From: Pycnopodia helianthoides
Taxonomy: Eukaryota > Echinodermata > Asteroidea > Forcipulatida > Asteriidae
Reading direction: 5' to 3'
Length of the DNA stretch: 64,000 nucleotides
Assembly (NCBI GenBank): GCA_032158295.1
Contig: CM063253.1
Location: forward strand, 7,161,001 to 7,225,000
Below the pieces are notes generated by a model. The model ran no database searches. It worked only from the letters and a program-made list of their open reading frames with translations, and was not told the DNA's origin. The position numbers and the translations under genes were made by a program. Below, piece after piece: positions 1-11,584 of this stretch (its first letter is position 1; every line of letters starts with the position of its first letter).

Positions 1-1
1 G

Positions 2-1498
2 CATCACCGAATCTTGTCGATCGACGGTTGGTCAAGAGATCCTCTCATGAAAAAGAGAAAATCTGCGAAGTGCAGGAAACACACTGAACAGGAACTGTGT
101 TTTTACTGCGACACGTGCGATATACTCGCATGTCCGAAATGTGTAGTACTTAGTCATCGAACATCAAACCATAAGCTCTCTGAAATCAGTGATTCCATTC
201 AGTCTCATCGTCAAAAAGTAAAAAAAGCTCTGAAGAAGTTTGATGACTACCGGAAACAATTCCAAAGAATAGATGACTCCATCAAGCACTCACAGTATAG
301 GTTACAGCTCACGGTGGACCGGGCTCTTTGTGATATTGTGGCTAAGGAGGAAGAGGAAATCGCTAAAATAAGAAATGCATCTCACCTCCTTCAAGAAAGA
401 GTCATTCAAATTGGCCAAGAAAGACGAGCGGAATATGAAAGCATAATGATCAGTAACCGCGATAAGATGAACCGAGCAAAGCAGATCGTAGCTTCAGTTA
501 ATGACTTGATGCAACATGCTGATAACTTTGAGCTACTGGATCTCAAAACCAAAGTGATGCACAACTTGGAATTCCAGAAGACGTTGCAGTTTGAAACAGG
601 GCAGCATAGCAAGTCATTCGTCGGGTTCAAAGGTCATGATGATTTCATCGAAGTAGATCTTGGTGGCATACTGGAAGAGGAGAAATGGGAGCTGAAAACC
701 GAGTGTGAAACTGAAGGTGAGGACGAAGGGGAATTTAAACTGGCAGCGGACGTTGCTTGTTTCAGAAATGGTGACATTGTTGTAATCGACGCAGAGCGTC
801 TCAGATTATCCACATTTACTTCGATGGGGTTTTATAAATCTACAGGCGTGCACAGTGAGACAGAGGACGGTGAATTGCAAAATCCTTTGAGTGCCGTAGT
901 TACATCTGACGACCAGCTTATGGTTACTGACGGACGGGATGTTAAGGTGTATGACAGTCAACTGGTGTATACTCGTCAGTTCAGGCCGTCAAAGGATGAT
1001 GTCTTGGTACACTCAGTGAGTCAACTTGATGGTATTGCTGTGGACAAGATGAATCGGGTAGCAGTGGCTGACCTAGGAAGGAAGGTCATATCTCTCCATA
1101 ATGTAGATGGATCCATAATCTCAACAATGTCTTGTGACCATATTGGCGATTTTTGTCCTCTCGCTCTAAGCAACAAGGAGCGTCTGATCCTATCAAACGA
1201 TGAGGCGGAGAAATTGGTGTGCCTAGATTTCACAGGGAGAGAGGTGTTCACTATCAACACGTCAATCGACGGTGAACCTGCGCAACCCGACGGTTTGTGC
1301 TGTGACGACGCCGACGACTTGTACGTTACTGTTGGCGCCTCTCATGGGACGCACGAGGTGCATCATTACGATGCTTCTGGAGAACACATCGGACGGGTAG
1401 CTCATGGCTTGAGCAACCCCCTAGGCATGACGTTCACTCCTGCCGGTGACCTGGTCGTGGCCGACACGAACTCTGTCAAGATCTTTCATCGTGTGTAA
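2..1498 (+). CDS. TRIM-type B-box / NHL-repeat protein, 5'-truncated by the window edge
   Basis: The frame is open from base 2 and has no methionine before the B-box, so the start codon, and probably a RING finger and first B-box, lie upstream of the window. The first visible ATG is at 47. A B-box type 2 zinc finger is seen near the start (CRKH, then CFYCDTC, CPKC and SHRTSNH spacing of Cys and His). It is followed by a coiled coil of about 130 residues (KKALKKFDDYRKQ to the SVNDLMQH region). The C-terminal half has repeated NHL-like beta-propeller blades, for example LDGIAVDKMNRVAVADLG and NPLGMTFTPAGDLVVADT. B-box plus coiled coil plus NHL is the TRIM2/TRIM3/TRIM71 arrangement; such proteins are cytoplasmic E3 ligases or RNA-binding regulators. 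The family is strongly expanded in many invertebrates, so orthology to one vertebrate TRIM is not claimed. The 3' part is a single uninterrupted exon ending in TAA. Confidence 0.85.
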   Translation, partial: HHRILSIDGWSRDPLMKKRKSAKCRKHTEQELCFYCDTCDILACPKCVVLSHRTSNHKLSEISDSIQSHRQKVKKALKKFDDYRKQFQRIDDSIKHSQYRLQLTVDRALCDIVAKEEEEIAKIRNASHLLQERVIQIGQERRAEYESIMISNRDKMNRAKQIVASVNDLMQHADNFELLDLKTKVMHNLEFQKTLQFETGQHSKSFVGFKGHDDFIEVDLGGILEEEKWELKTECETEGEDEGEFKLAADVACFRNGDIVVIDAERLRLSTFTSMGFYKSTGVHSETEDGELQNPLSAVVTSDDQLMVTDGRDVKVYDSQLVYTRQFRPSKDDVLVHSVSQLDGIAVDKMNRVAVADLGRKVISLHNVDGSIISTMSCDHIGDFCPLALSNKERLILSNDEAEKLVCLDFTGREVFTINTSIDGEPAQPDGLCCDDADDLYVTVGASHGTHEVHHYDASGEHIGRVAHGLSNPLGMTFTPAGDLVVADTNSVKIFHRV

Positions 1499-1798
1499 GT
1501 GTTGATGACGTCATGTTCCAGAAAAGGGAATAACTCCCTCATAAGATACATCAGTTTCTAAACTTTCTTTTAGGATGGACATCATAATACAAGCATGAAT
1601 ATAATGTGCGCTGACATCAAAGTAAATTTAAGCCTTGGGCCTTTGCTCCCGTTTTTCAGCATCGAAACTTATTCGGGGATGTTGTGAGCTGCCCATGCCC
1701 AAAATTTCTGAATCCTTTAATCCGCATCGCATTTTAATCGTTTAATTTAGGCTCATTACCATTTTACCCTAAACTGTTACGATTGCATTCTCCTGCCT

Positions 1799-1804
1799 AA
1801 TAAA
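1799..1804 (+). terminator. Candidate poly(A) signal AATAAA of the TRIM-type gene
   Basis: An AATAAA hexamer lies about 300 bases after the stop codon on the same strand, in AT-rich sequence. It is the first perfect hexamer noticed downstream. Its use is an inference. Confidence 0.4.
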
Positions 1805-2835
1805 AATATTGGAAACTTTTTCTGTTTTACACCACATCCTCAATGTGATAATTTTCTTTGGTTTGTTATTCCGGGAGATAACAGTTTAATATCAACACTT
1901 CCAACTCGTACATTGGAACATCTTTTTACTAAGATAAGAAAAGTGTAAACAAATCACAACGATTAGAGAAATTAATGCTTATAACACTAGCATTAACACG
2001 TACAGAAAAAAAAATCCCATTTATGTTAGAAGTTCGCCATATTATCTTTACAAGTATAATTATAAGAATTTTCCATTGAGTAGTAATTCCTAAGTCCTTT
2101 TTTGAGAACCGAAAATGACAGTGTGTTCTTAATCATTTTCATCGTATAAATATGTACATGTCAAGTTAATAGAATAAGGTTTACACTTTACACTTGAAGT
2201 CGGTTTTACCAAACAAAGAAGCTTCATTGTCTGGGATAATGTTAACATTTGTTTCACACGGGATTTAGGCACTGTGATCGGATAATGTTCCCATTCAAAC
2301 TGACAATTTGTTACCTCTGAGCAGTATCAAAGGAATGTTTGGTGAGCTAAAAATGTATGCTTTGCATTGTTAAGTGACGAATGCTCGTTACTTGAATGAT
2401 CACATGAAATAAGGTTGCATGTATAAATGTATTTTAGCTTCATGGTTTAATGTACCGTATGAAGAAAAACAAGCGCGCATTACAAGCTTGCTCATGTTAG
2501 GACAGTTACCTTACTTTATATTCGCTTCATTTACTTTGCTCCTTCTTTAATATTTCTTTCAGAGATCTTAAATGAACAATTATTTGAATATGGACACACA
2601 ATTAATCTCACGTAAGGAAAAATATTCGGATTATTGTTAATTCTTAGACAGCAAATTGCACAGTGTAAAATAATAAGAGCTCACAGACATACAACAAAAG
2701 TATCAATTATTTTAGACATAGACTCTAACTTAATTTCAGAACGTGGTACACGGATCTGAAATCTACAGTATTTTACGGATTATTTATGTACATATTTATT
2801 AGATGATAAACTTGCATCGGGAAGAAAGAATATTG
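1805..2835. other. Non-coding AT-rich intergenic sequence
   Basis: No long open frame, tRNA-like sequence or recognisable repeat was seen here, only AT-rich sequence with short A and T runs. Confidence 0.5.
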
Positions 2836-2879
2836 TTTGGTTGTTTTACCCTAACACCGATGTATGTAAAGCATTGTAT

Positions 2880-3045
2880 AATCGGTACTTTCCCGAGTTC
2901 TGTGACAAAAAAACTCGGGTATTCTACTCGGGTGGGATTTAAACCCACAAAGTGCCATTCTGGATCAGATATCTGACCAAATAAACCAGGTAGCTGGAGG
3001 AAGTTCGAATCCTATGTTTTAGCAGTGGGTACCGCAACAATTTAA
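2880..3045. repeat. Degenerate tRNA-derived SINE fragment
   Basis: It shares the lead (GTACTTTCCCGAGTTC, then CTCGGGTGGGATT) and the phrase CCTATGTTTTAGCAG with other SINE copies in the window, near 3720-3905, 3961-4110, 44800-44930 and 54390-54530. The internal promoter boxes are decayed. Confidence 0.55.
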
Positions 3046-3791
3046 AAGATGATAAATTTGTATCGGGGATAAAGAAATTATTTTGTTTAAATCTCAGAAC
3101 CCGGGAAAGTACTGAGTATACAGTGCTTTAGGGTCATTCCGTGTCAATTCAACACGCTTTTGGACCTGACCGTCACGAATTAAATGAAATTTTGTGTGCT
3201 GATTGGACTCAATGAGAAACCCCCAGAACCGAAATTTTTTGTCGTTCGGTTGATTACTTTTTGAGATATGGGTTAACGAACTTTTGACTAATTAGCATGA
3301 CCTGCTGTGTTTGGACATTCATATCTCCAAAAGTAAAGCACCTACAGAGATAAAATTTACATCATTTTAAAGCTCTTGAAATGGCCCGTATTTGATAACA
3401 TAAAATCAAAATTATACCGCATACCACAACAAAGTTACGCAAAAATATGACCTTTGATCTTGATTTGCGAAAATGCGTATTTTTCAAAATGCGTAATTTT
3501 TTTTCTCCATTTTTAGCTTAAGATGTAAGCAACATTTTCAAAAAAAATTTGGATGGGCACTCTTACAGTTTTTTAGTTATGATTATTTGAACATTAAAAT
3601 GTACGCATTGTACACGTTCAAATGTACACGTACAGTGTATTATGTATAGTAATGTGTAATGTACATTTAATAGATGCTACATTTGCATTTGGGATAAAGA
3701 AAATAAATTGTTTTTCCCCTTCACTGATGTGTACTATATACAGAGTACTTTCCTGAGTTCAGAGGGAAAAAAAATCCACTGGCAATCACGC

Positions 3792-3863
3792 AGATGGGAT
3801 TCGAACCTACAACCTATTGCATAGGTAGAGCAGATGTCTTACCACTAGACCACTAAGATTGCC
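3792..3863 (-). repeat. tRNA-like head of a SINE (minus strand)
   Basis: Read on the minus strand it has an A-box-like TGGTCTAGTGGTAA and a B-box-like GGTTCGAATCC at tRNA spacing. The ends do not pair into an acceptor stem, and related copies occur nearby, so it is a SINE head and not a working tRNA. Confidence 0.7.
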
Positions 3864-3960
3864 AGGCAGTTAGAGGCAGTTCAAATCCTACGTTTAAGCA
3901 GCAATGATTTAATTAATAGATGTTAATGTTTGCCCGCTGCTAAAACAAAGGATAGCTGCC

Positions 3961-4030
3961 GGGCTAGTTTGGTGGTCTAGTGGTAAGATATCTGCTCTAG
4001 CAATGCAAAGGTCATGGGTTTGACCATGGT
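3961..4030 (+). repeat. tRNA-like head of a SINE (plus strand, other arm of the palindrome)
   Basis: It has TGGTCTAGTGGTAAGATATC as A-box region and a damaged B box (GGGTTTGACCAT). It is the inverted partner of the head at 3792-3863 and forms part of the same foldback structure. Confidence 0.65.
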
Positions 4031-4670
4031 ATGACCCCCCCCCGAGTGATTTGCCAGTAGATTTCTTTTCACAGAACTGAGTATACAGTACTTAATACAC
4101 AACAATGTAAGGGGTAAAAACAAATTATTTTCTTTATCCCCAATGCAAATGTAGCATCTATCAAATGTACATTACACATTACTATACATATTACACTGTA
4201 CGTGTACATTTGAACATGTACAATGCGTACATTTTAATGTTCAAATAATCATAACTAAAAAACTGTAAGAGTGCCCATCCAAAAATACGCATTTTCGCAA
4301 ATCAAGGTCAAAGGTCATATTTTTGCGTAACTTTGTTGTGGTATGCGGTATAATTTTGATTTTATGTTATCAAATGCGGGCCATTTCAAGAGCTTTAAAA
4401 TGATGTAAATTTTATCTCTGTAGGTGCTTTACTTTTGGAGATATGAATGTCCAAACACAGCAGGTCATGCTAATTAGTCACAAGTTCGTTAACCCATATC
4501 TCAAAAAATAATCAACCGAACGACAAAAAAATTCGGTTCTGGGGGTTTCTCATTGAGTCCAATCAGCACACAAAATTTCATTTTAATCCGCGACGGTCAG
4601 GTCCAAAAGCGTGTTGAATTGACACGGAATGACCCTTTACATACATCGGTGTTAGGGCAAAAAACAAAAC

Positions 4671-6229
4671 AATGTAATTATCCACAAAGCTAAAGTGGCC
4701 AGGCAGATTTCCTACCTCCCGCCCAGGTATAGTAGTTAATAAGCAGGACAGTTCTTTTCAGAACTGAGAAGTCTCCCGAATTCCGATAATCTACTCCGCG
4801 GTAGTAGAACAAATAGCAAGACAAGTTCTCTAAGAACAACATCTACACAGCAAGGTAGATAATTATACACATGCTGTTACCGCAAACCGAATATACATAT
4901 GTAATTATTGTCACTAATTAACGGTCTTTAGTAATGAACCATGTTTAAACCAATCAATTCAGAGTACCCGTATTCGTTGTGTACAGCAGTGGAAATCTGA
5001 TCAAACTCATAACATAACCAAGTTGGATTGGAATCGATTTCTGATGTGTACCTTATCGGTCATATCTTGGTGTCAGTGGCTGGCACCAGACCTGTTAGTG
5101 GGGGGGGGGGGGGGACACATGATGGGAGCAAGCTTAAATTTAAGGGGGCAAACATGTATACTTAATGTAATTTTGTACTGCTGAAAAATCATTGACCACA
5201 ATGACGGACTTAATGCTAATATAATTGCACTAATATGGGTGTAATGGTTAGGGATTAAATTCAATTTCGACCATCGGGGAAAAACGATTAAAAATATAAT
5301 AATATTGCGAAAAGTTAATTATGTTGGGATTTTCCCCAGTTGTGCGGAAAGACAGCTTGGACACGGATTTTGTTATGAAACATAGTTGAGTTGTTTTCTT
5401 GGTACCCTTTGGGGAACTTTTAAAAAGATATATGGGTTTTCGTTGTTGTTGGTTGTTATTGTTATTGTTTGGGTTTTTGTGTGTGTAAATACTGCCCGTG
5501 ATAAGCCGGAAAATAATAACAAACTAAAAAAGTAGCTTTTGTTTGCTTTCAAAACGTGATTTTTCAAAAAGTCATCATGGTATCGACCTCAATCGCCAAA
5601 TACACCAATAATCGCTCTCGGCGTTTCCTGTCAGTGTCTAAGCGGTGGGTATCAGTGGGTGGTGATGTTGATTTCGATCTAATCCATGAAATGTTGTATT
5701 CGTCTGTCATTCCCCACACTTTGTCGTAAAAGTGCGAGGCGAGAGCCACCCATTCATGATCTGTTCCAAGTTAAGATTTCTCGGTCGCAATCCGGATACT
5801 AAAGATCTCTCCACCTTTATCCAACCATGGAGACAGATGCATGTAACAGTCGTCGTCTCGTCAGTATATCTGCATGTCCAACCTCGCCCCCATGGTTTAC
5901 TTTATTTCCAACCATGATTACTTTATTTCCAGCCATGTTTACAATAGTAAACCCTGGGAGGGAAACTCCTTACTTGGACCCTGATTGGACAAAACCAAAT
6001 GTTAACTTTTGTCAAAACAGCCGGCCGGCAACCAATGTACGAACAGGCTATTAAATCTGGTACAGGACCACGAGACCATGACGAAGATGTGAATTTCGAA
6101 AAGCAGCCAGACTATTCTAATTTGCATACGTATCAAAAAAATGTTGGATATGCAAATGATCCAATACCAGGGTGAGAGAGCGGTCAACCTGGTACTGCTA
6201 GACACACCCTGGGGACGAGTTTGCTGCAT
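4671..6229. other. Non-coding intergenic sequence
   Basis: It contains a G run near 5100-5114 and a short tandem phrase (GTTTACTTTATTTCC / GATTACTTTATTTCC) near 5895-5935. The short open frames have no recognisable domain and no support as genes. Confidence 0.5.
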
Positions 6230-6239
6230 GTCCTCTATG

Positions 6240-6530
6240 TTATTGTTTGGAGACTAGAGTTACTTTTCACAACCACTGTTTGTCTTGTACACTGAAGAGT
6301 TCATCTCTCTGTAAAACCGCTATTGTAAAAAAAGCTGATTATATATTGAAACAAGAGTCACTCTTATGGCAACCAGTGTTTCTCTTGTACAATGAAATTT
6401 TTAGCTCTTTGTAAAATCACTATTTAAAAAAAAGAAGAATAAAAACAAGAAAATGGTGTCCTCTTTAGACTAAATTAAAAAAGGGGGTACTCTTGGAAGT
6501 CAGTACTTCTCTTGTACACTGAATAATTTG
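6240..6530. repeat. Three degenerate copies of a ~110-base motif shared with the Ig-array spacers
   Basis: A phrase like TACTCTTGGCAACCAGTG followed by TCTCTTGTACACTGAA recurs near 6255, 6356 and 6487. The same motif occurs in pairs in the Ig-array spacers near 15240-15375, 20535-20670 and 26160-26300. This may be a decayed piece of the array unit or a shared dispersed repeat. Confidence 0.6.
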
Positions 6531-9229
6531 CCTTATTAAAACAAATATTTACAAATGTAAATGAATTTAAAAACAGAGAGAAAATAAAATGTAGGAAGAC
6601 CCACATTTGTCTTTAAATTACTCTTCATTTGCATCGGTGATTAAAGTACTATTTAAAAAATTAATGTTTTCCCTTGAATCAGTTAACAATATATTCCCAG
6701 GTGTTTTTTAAATACATAATAATATTATTATTAAAGGGGTATGAAGTTAAACGAGACTGAATTATAAGGCAATAGTGTACAATTGGACCTAACATTTATG
6801 GCCTATTCTTTACAGTTTATCAATTGAATACAAACTTGTAGACCTTCCTCGGCTAAACAAAAGAAACCCAAAAGAAACATCAATGATTTAAAAGTATTTG
6901 TACCGGTTTTTTGTTACCTTAATGTTCGCTGCCATGGCTCGAATAGAATCAGAGAGCAATAGAATGGACTGTAATTCATCGCCTCGAATTCTTGGCTAGC
7001 TTTAAAGTTTCTTTCATAATCTCACCTGTTCACATACCGCACGTAGCACTACACAAAAACATTCGTTGGGTTGCCAAGTGACGACTCGTGCGGAAAGCAT
7101 GTACGTGTGCGTGGACGAGCCTCGTTAACATAATGACACCTAGGAACATGGGAGCACCATTTAGAACTATACAGTGTCAAGTGATGCGGGTATTTTGGAG
7201 AAGTCATCCTAAAGGTGTACGCAGGTGACCATTCTGATCTTTGGGAAATAACCACCACGACACTGTGAACAGTTCTTGTGAAAATCTACATGAAAGGCAC
7301 CAAGATACTGCGCGAGATTTCTGAGCGGTGAAAGATTTTCAGCTCGTCGTTGACCATCGATGATCTTTGACCCGGAAGGAGTGTGGGTCTGCACTTGACG
7401 AACCCATGCATTTTTATTTGGAGATACTCATTTTACGGTAAGTTAATGGCTGAGAAGTTAGTACAACATAATTAGGTGATTTATCGAATAAAAACCCAAA
7501 AATTAAAGCCGTTATTTGAGAAAGAACGCCAAACCGGAGGTCGAGAAATTACACACAAAACGAGGAAGACGTACGTTGTACATTCCACCTTATTTTTTTG
7601 TTATGATTATTTTGTTCATGACTACAGAAACGTGTACCCTTTCCCGAAATTGTTGTGGAAAGAGTACGAAAAGGGGAATGTTCTTGCCGAGGGAAATGAA
7701 ATGACATTTGCACGGATAGTTGTTGAAATTGCTGAGGCTCGAAGTTTGTGCCTCAGGTTTTAAAATCAACCGTCGACACGACATGTCGTGTCGTTGCGAC
7801 GATGTACATTAGACAGTACGTTAGTTTATACCTCGTTTATGAATGGCAAATTTAACAATATTTTGAAAACCGTCTGCAAAATAAAAGGTGTGTTCTTACC
7901 CATAATAGTGTACTACTTGGTCCAGACATTCGAGCAGCTACAGTAGCGAGTCGGAGGCAGTTGACTTGAGCAAAAGGGTTAATACTCAGCGAGTATCATG
8001 ACACAAAACTTTGTCGATAAAAACTTTCAACATTTTTCTTGTCCGCTTAAGTGTGCAAGAAATCTGTAATGGCGGCGCAACAGATGGTCAGCAGACCACT
8101 GCTACAGTGCGGGCGACAGTCATTGGTCAAACCTTTGCAGTTAATTTGATTGGCCAATCTCTTGCTCATTTGCATACTGGTATTAAACAATGACGTAATG
8201 GCTATCGCGCCATGTCTTGACAAGCAAAATTCACCGCTCTCAATGTTAAGGCTGTGTGTATACATGTAACATTATACAAATTACAAAATGCCTTCAATTA
8301 TCCTAAAAAATAAGTACTCTAAAGCTTACCAAACCTGTCAAGTTTGTACAAGTATACAAAATGATGTCGATATCTGTATCCTTTTTGATGACCCTTGACC
8401 GTTGGGTAGTACCGATTAGGCTTTGATTGCCAACTGCCAAGTAGCCTAAAGCACACGTCAACTTTTTCCACGTCTAATGGGGAACTTTTGGGACGCTTGG
8501 TGGCAGCAGACTTACCAGGTAAATCCATTGTTCTCAACAATGTGCACATGCTCAGAACTACGTAAACAGTGGAATTCTACCTGGTATGTCTGCTGCCATC
8601 TAGCGTTCAAAAGTCTCCCATTGCATTGTTTTATTACTATAACTTATAAAGTCAGAGACACCCCTTGAATACTGCTCTATTATTCATCAAAAAATAAGTT
8701 CTTGGGTGAATTTTCAAGTAACCCCCATAAAGTAGGAAAAACGAACGGAGGCTGTAAATTAATTCTCTTGTCGTTCATCTATTTTGATTGTGGTTCATCA
8801 TCACACTGAATAACGAAATAGAATTGTTGCTATAAACTGACATGTTCTTTAGTTAGCAATAAATCGAACCATTCCCCTTTTTCATTTGCTTCCCATTCAA
8901 AGAAAACTATCAGTGTGATCACTTGCATTAAAGCAATATTTTGACATCCGCCAAACGTCAGCTAAGTATAGCCCATGACATGTTTACACTGAGGGCAAAG
9001 GATTGTACCTCCCAATATTAGCAATGGTCTAATTATTAGTACACAGGTCAATGGAGTATAGCACACAAATCGTACATTTCATTTAGATTACACAACATTT
9101 TTATCGTTTATTTTCATATTAATTTGATTTGAATAAAAGAGGAAAAATAATATGAAGTTTTGTACAGCAGTTACTTGTTTAGAATTCTTGAGTTGATGTG
9201 GTATTTACGATCAGTGGCGTATTAAGGTA
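6531..9229. other. Non-coding intergenic sequence
   Basis: No gene could be supported. A 95-codon plus-strand frame at 7476-7763 has no recognisable domain. Seen inside: a perfect 20-base palindrome at 7774-7793 and an inverted-repeat element at 8485-8613. Confidence 0.5.
8485..8613. repeat. Inverted-repeat element (MITE-like) with GGTGGCAGCAGAC arms
   Basis: CTTTTGGGACGCTTGGTGGC on the left matches in reverse complement the sequence ending in TCTAGCGTTCAAAAG on the right. The centre carries ATGTGCACATGCTCAGA. A second copy is at 49047-49160 inside an intron of the kinesin-like gene. Confidence 0.75.
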
Positions 9230-11097
9230 TCTAAGAGGTGGGGGAACGGGGGGCAGGGGGTAGGTGCCCCCTTTTATGTTGTAATTACAACTGGTTTTAA
9301 AACAATTTTTTAAACTTACATACAAACAATGTATTTGTTTGTACCTCCGCATTATCAGATTATCTTATTATGACATAATAAGAGCGTTGAAAAGGGATTT
9401 TTTTAAAATACAAAATGAAGACTGAAATGTACAGTTTTAAGTGACCAGAAGTGTCCCCTAGACAAAATGGTGCACCCCCCTGTGCCTCCTACAATTTTAC
9501 ACTAGTTTTGCCACTTTTTGCGCTTTACGAAGTGGACTTTCTCATAAGCAAAATGGCAAGTATCTTGTCTGCTTGAAAGATCCCTGGAATACACAATAGA
9601 TATGCATAATAATGTAAACAAAGTGACATGATTCTATATTGCTGTTTCGACTCAACAGTATGGATGCCATCATACCATAGTTTATGAGTTACGGTAGTAC
9701 CTCAACATAATCTATAAAATAATCTTGTGGATCATAATCTATACAATAATCTTGTGGATCATCGTAGTATGCGGTGCAGGTTAACTTTAATTTAATCAAA
9801 ACAAACTGTACGTTGGGATCTCTTTGAATCACGGTTAAATACAATATATCTTTTGATAACAAATTTTCTGGGTATTTACAAACTTGAACAGTACAATAAT
9901 GCGATCACAGTTAGATTAAATTTATAACAAGATATATGTATATATAGGAAAGAAATTCTCTAAAGGATTTGTGCGAAACAAGATTTTAAAAAGATCTTCA
10001 CAGATTTGCACATAAAAAACATGGTATATAGATGGTTATGTTGAAAACTTCCCTTGAAATATTTTTACTTGAAATGCTACATTTTTCTTTCATAAAAAAT
10101 AATAACTGCTCTTAAAAATAATCAACAACTGCGCCACCAAAAAGTTACTAAAAATAGACTGCGCGTCCTACCTTTAGGAAACGCACTCGCCCCAATCCGG
10201 GGTCGCCTTAGAGCTGAATGGTATTTAACCGACCACCTGAGCTGCTCATGAAAAAATTTATATAGCTGCTCTCGAAAATAAAAACAACTTTTCTCGAAAA
10301 TATTGAATAGCAATGGCAATAACGGGCTTTTGTAGTTGTTCCCTTGCCAAATATCATCAAAACGTGTATGTGTATTTGCAATGGTGTGCCAGTGAAGGTG
10401 AACAGTTTATTATGATTATTATGATTATTCACTGCTGGTTCATGTATTTTGCTTGAAAACATTTTTTGTATCACAATGAATAACTGCTATTGGTACAAAG
10501 ACTTATTGTGCTTGCTCACTAACCAGACTCCATTGTGCACCACTGTGCACGATACGTAGGCTACCTAACACATAAATTATTCATCTGCAAATAGTTCACA
10601 GTTCATGTTGTGTGTTTTTATAGGTGTTGTCACACGGAGCACTTTTTTAAAGAGCAACTTTGAGGCAACCAACTGCACTGCTTGCACATGGAACTCCTCG
10701 GTAGCACCAGGGACATTTTTTTCATACAGGTGTCTTACTATCACTAATAAATTTCAGGCCTTGACTTCACGGAGACCACGAGGCATGCCCTCTGTTGCCC
10801 CTGGTCCTTGCCTTGGTGCCCCTTCAAAATTTCCAATAGACTTTAAGGTTTTCCAAATGGAAGTGCCTTTTGCAAAATGAAATGGCCCCTCCCTCTCATG
10901 ATGAAATTCATGCCTTAAATTATGAGGAAATTGAAATGTGAGTTTTGCCGTCGTGGAGATTGCCTGGAACTGGTTGCCTGTAAATTGCAATGTGTGACAT
11001 AGCCCAATGGTGTGTCGTGTACATTAATATAATAGTTTTAGAAATAGGTGACATAAAAAAGTAAATAAATAAATACAAACGCCGTGGTGTTGTTTAA
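9230..11097. repeat. Downstream spacer of the tandem Ig-gene array (copy next to gene A)
   Basis: It contains a run of phrases also present in the other spacers. GTAATTACAACTGGTTTTAA appears near 9281 and resembles ~15876, ~21178 and ~26792. GAGCGTTGAAAAGGGATT also recurs, and the 10750-10990 block (CTCTGTTGCCCCTGG, then CCTGGAACTGGTTGCC) resembles 21900-22180 and 32230-32500. A 27-base direct duplication (TAATCTATAMAATAATCTTG) is seen at about 9707-9761. No gene is supported here. Confidence 0.7.
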
Positions 11098-11446
11098 ACA
11101 AAAATTGTAAAATATTCTTTTTGATCACAGATTTACATAAAACTTACAAGGTCTAATGATGATGAAAGTAGAAAATATTTCTGTCTGAAATGCCATATTT
11201 GATGAGCAATGAATAAACTAATTTTCCGATTGGAGTTTATCGCTCAGTAAGCGTTTATTCATTTGTTGAATCTATATGATTTCATGCAAATGTGTAATCG
11301 GTTTTTCACTATTTTCTCATGACCCAGATGGCTGATCGATCTCAAACTTCTACAGGTTTGTCAGTTTATGTATACGGTGGATTACATAATGTGCTTACAC
11401 TGCCAGCAACTGTTTTGTTAGCAAAAAACAATTCTGTAATGTTCCT
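11098..11446. repeat. TTAA-flanked MITE, copy 1 (5' end truncated)
   Basis: The right end reads CAATTCTGTAATGTTCCT followed by TTAA. The interior (CACAGATTTACATAAAACTT, then GTTTATCGCTCAGTAAGCG) matches copies at 50459-50844, 53269-53649 and 61657-62031. The left terminal ~25 bases are missing. Confidence 0.8.
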
Positions 11447-11584
11447 TTAAGGAACAGGTCTCATACTTCAAAACGTAGCTCAGCATACATGCACATTGTA
11501 AGAAATAATACTAAGCGCTTTGACACGCGAATTGGTGTGATAAAGCGCTATAAGAGCTCAGTATTACTATTAACGATGTCACGC

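Larger units (their letters stand above)
2836..4670. repeat. Large nested palindrome (foldback element) with tRNA-like arms
   Basis: The segment from about 3131 (GGGTCATTCCGTGTCAATTC) is repeated in reverse complement ending at about 4637. The match runs through several hundred bases and includes CAGGTCATGCTAATTAGT-type and AGAGTGCCCATCC-type stretches, with its centre near 3884. Outside it, 2836-2872 and 4635-4670 also match as an inverted pair (CCTAACACCGATGTATGTAA). The left side carries an extra ~260 base block at 2873-3130. Each arm contains a tRNA-derived, SINE-like sequence. The whole can fold into a hairpin of about 1.8 kb. No transposase frame is visible, so this is a non-autonomous foldback element or a head-to-head duplicated composite. 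Confidence 0.85.

Noticed and set aside
7476..7763. 95-codon plus-strand frame as a small gene
   Set aside because: It has no domain, signal or codon pattern and does not stand out from chance frames in this region.
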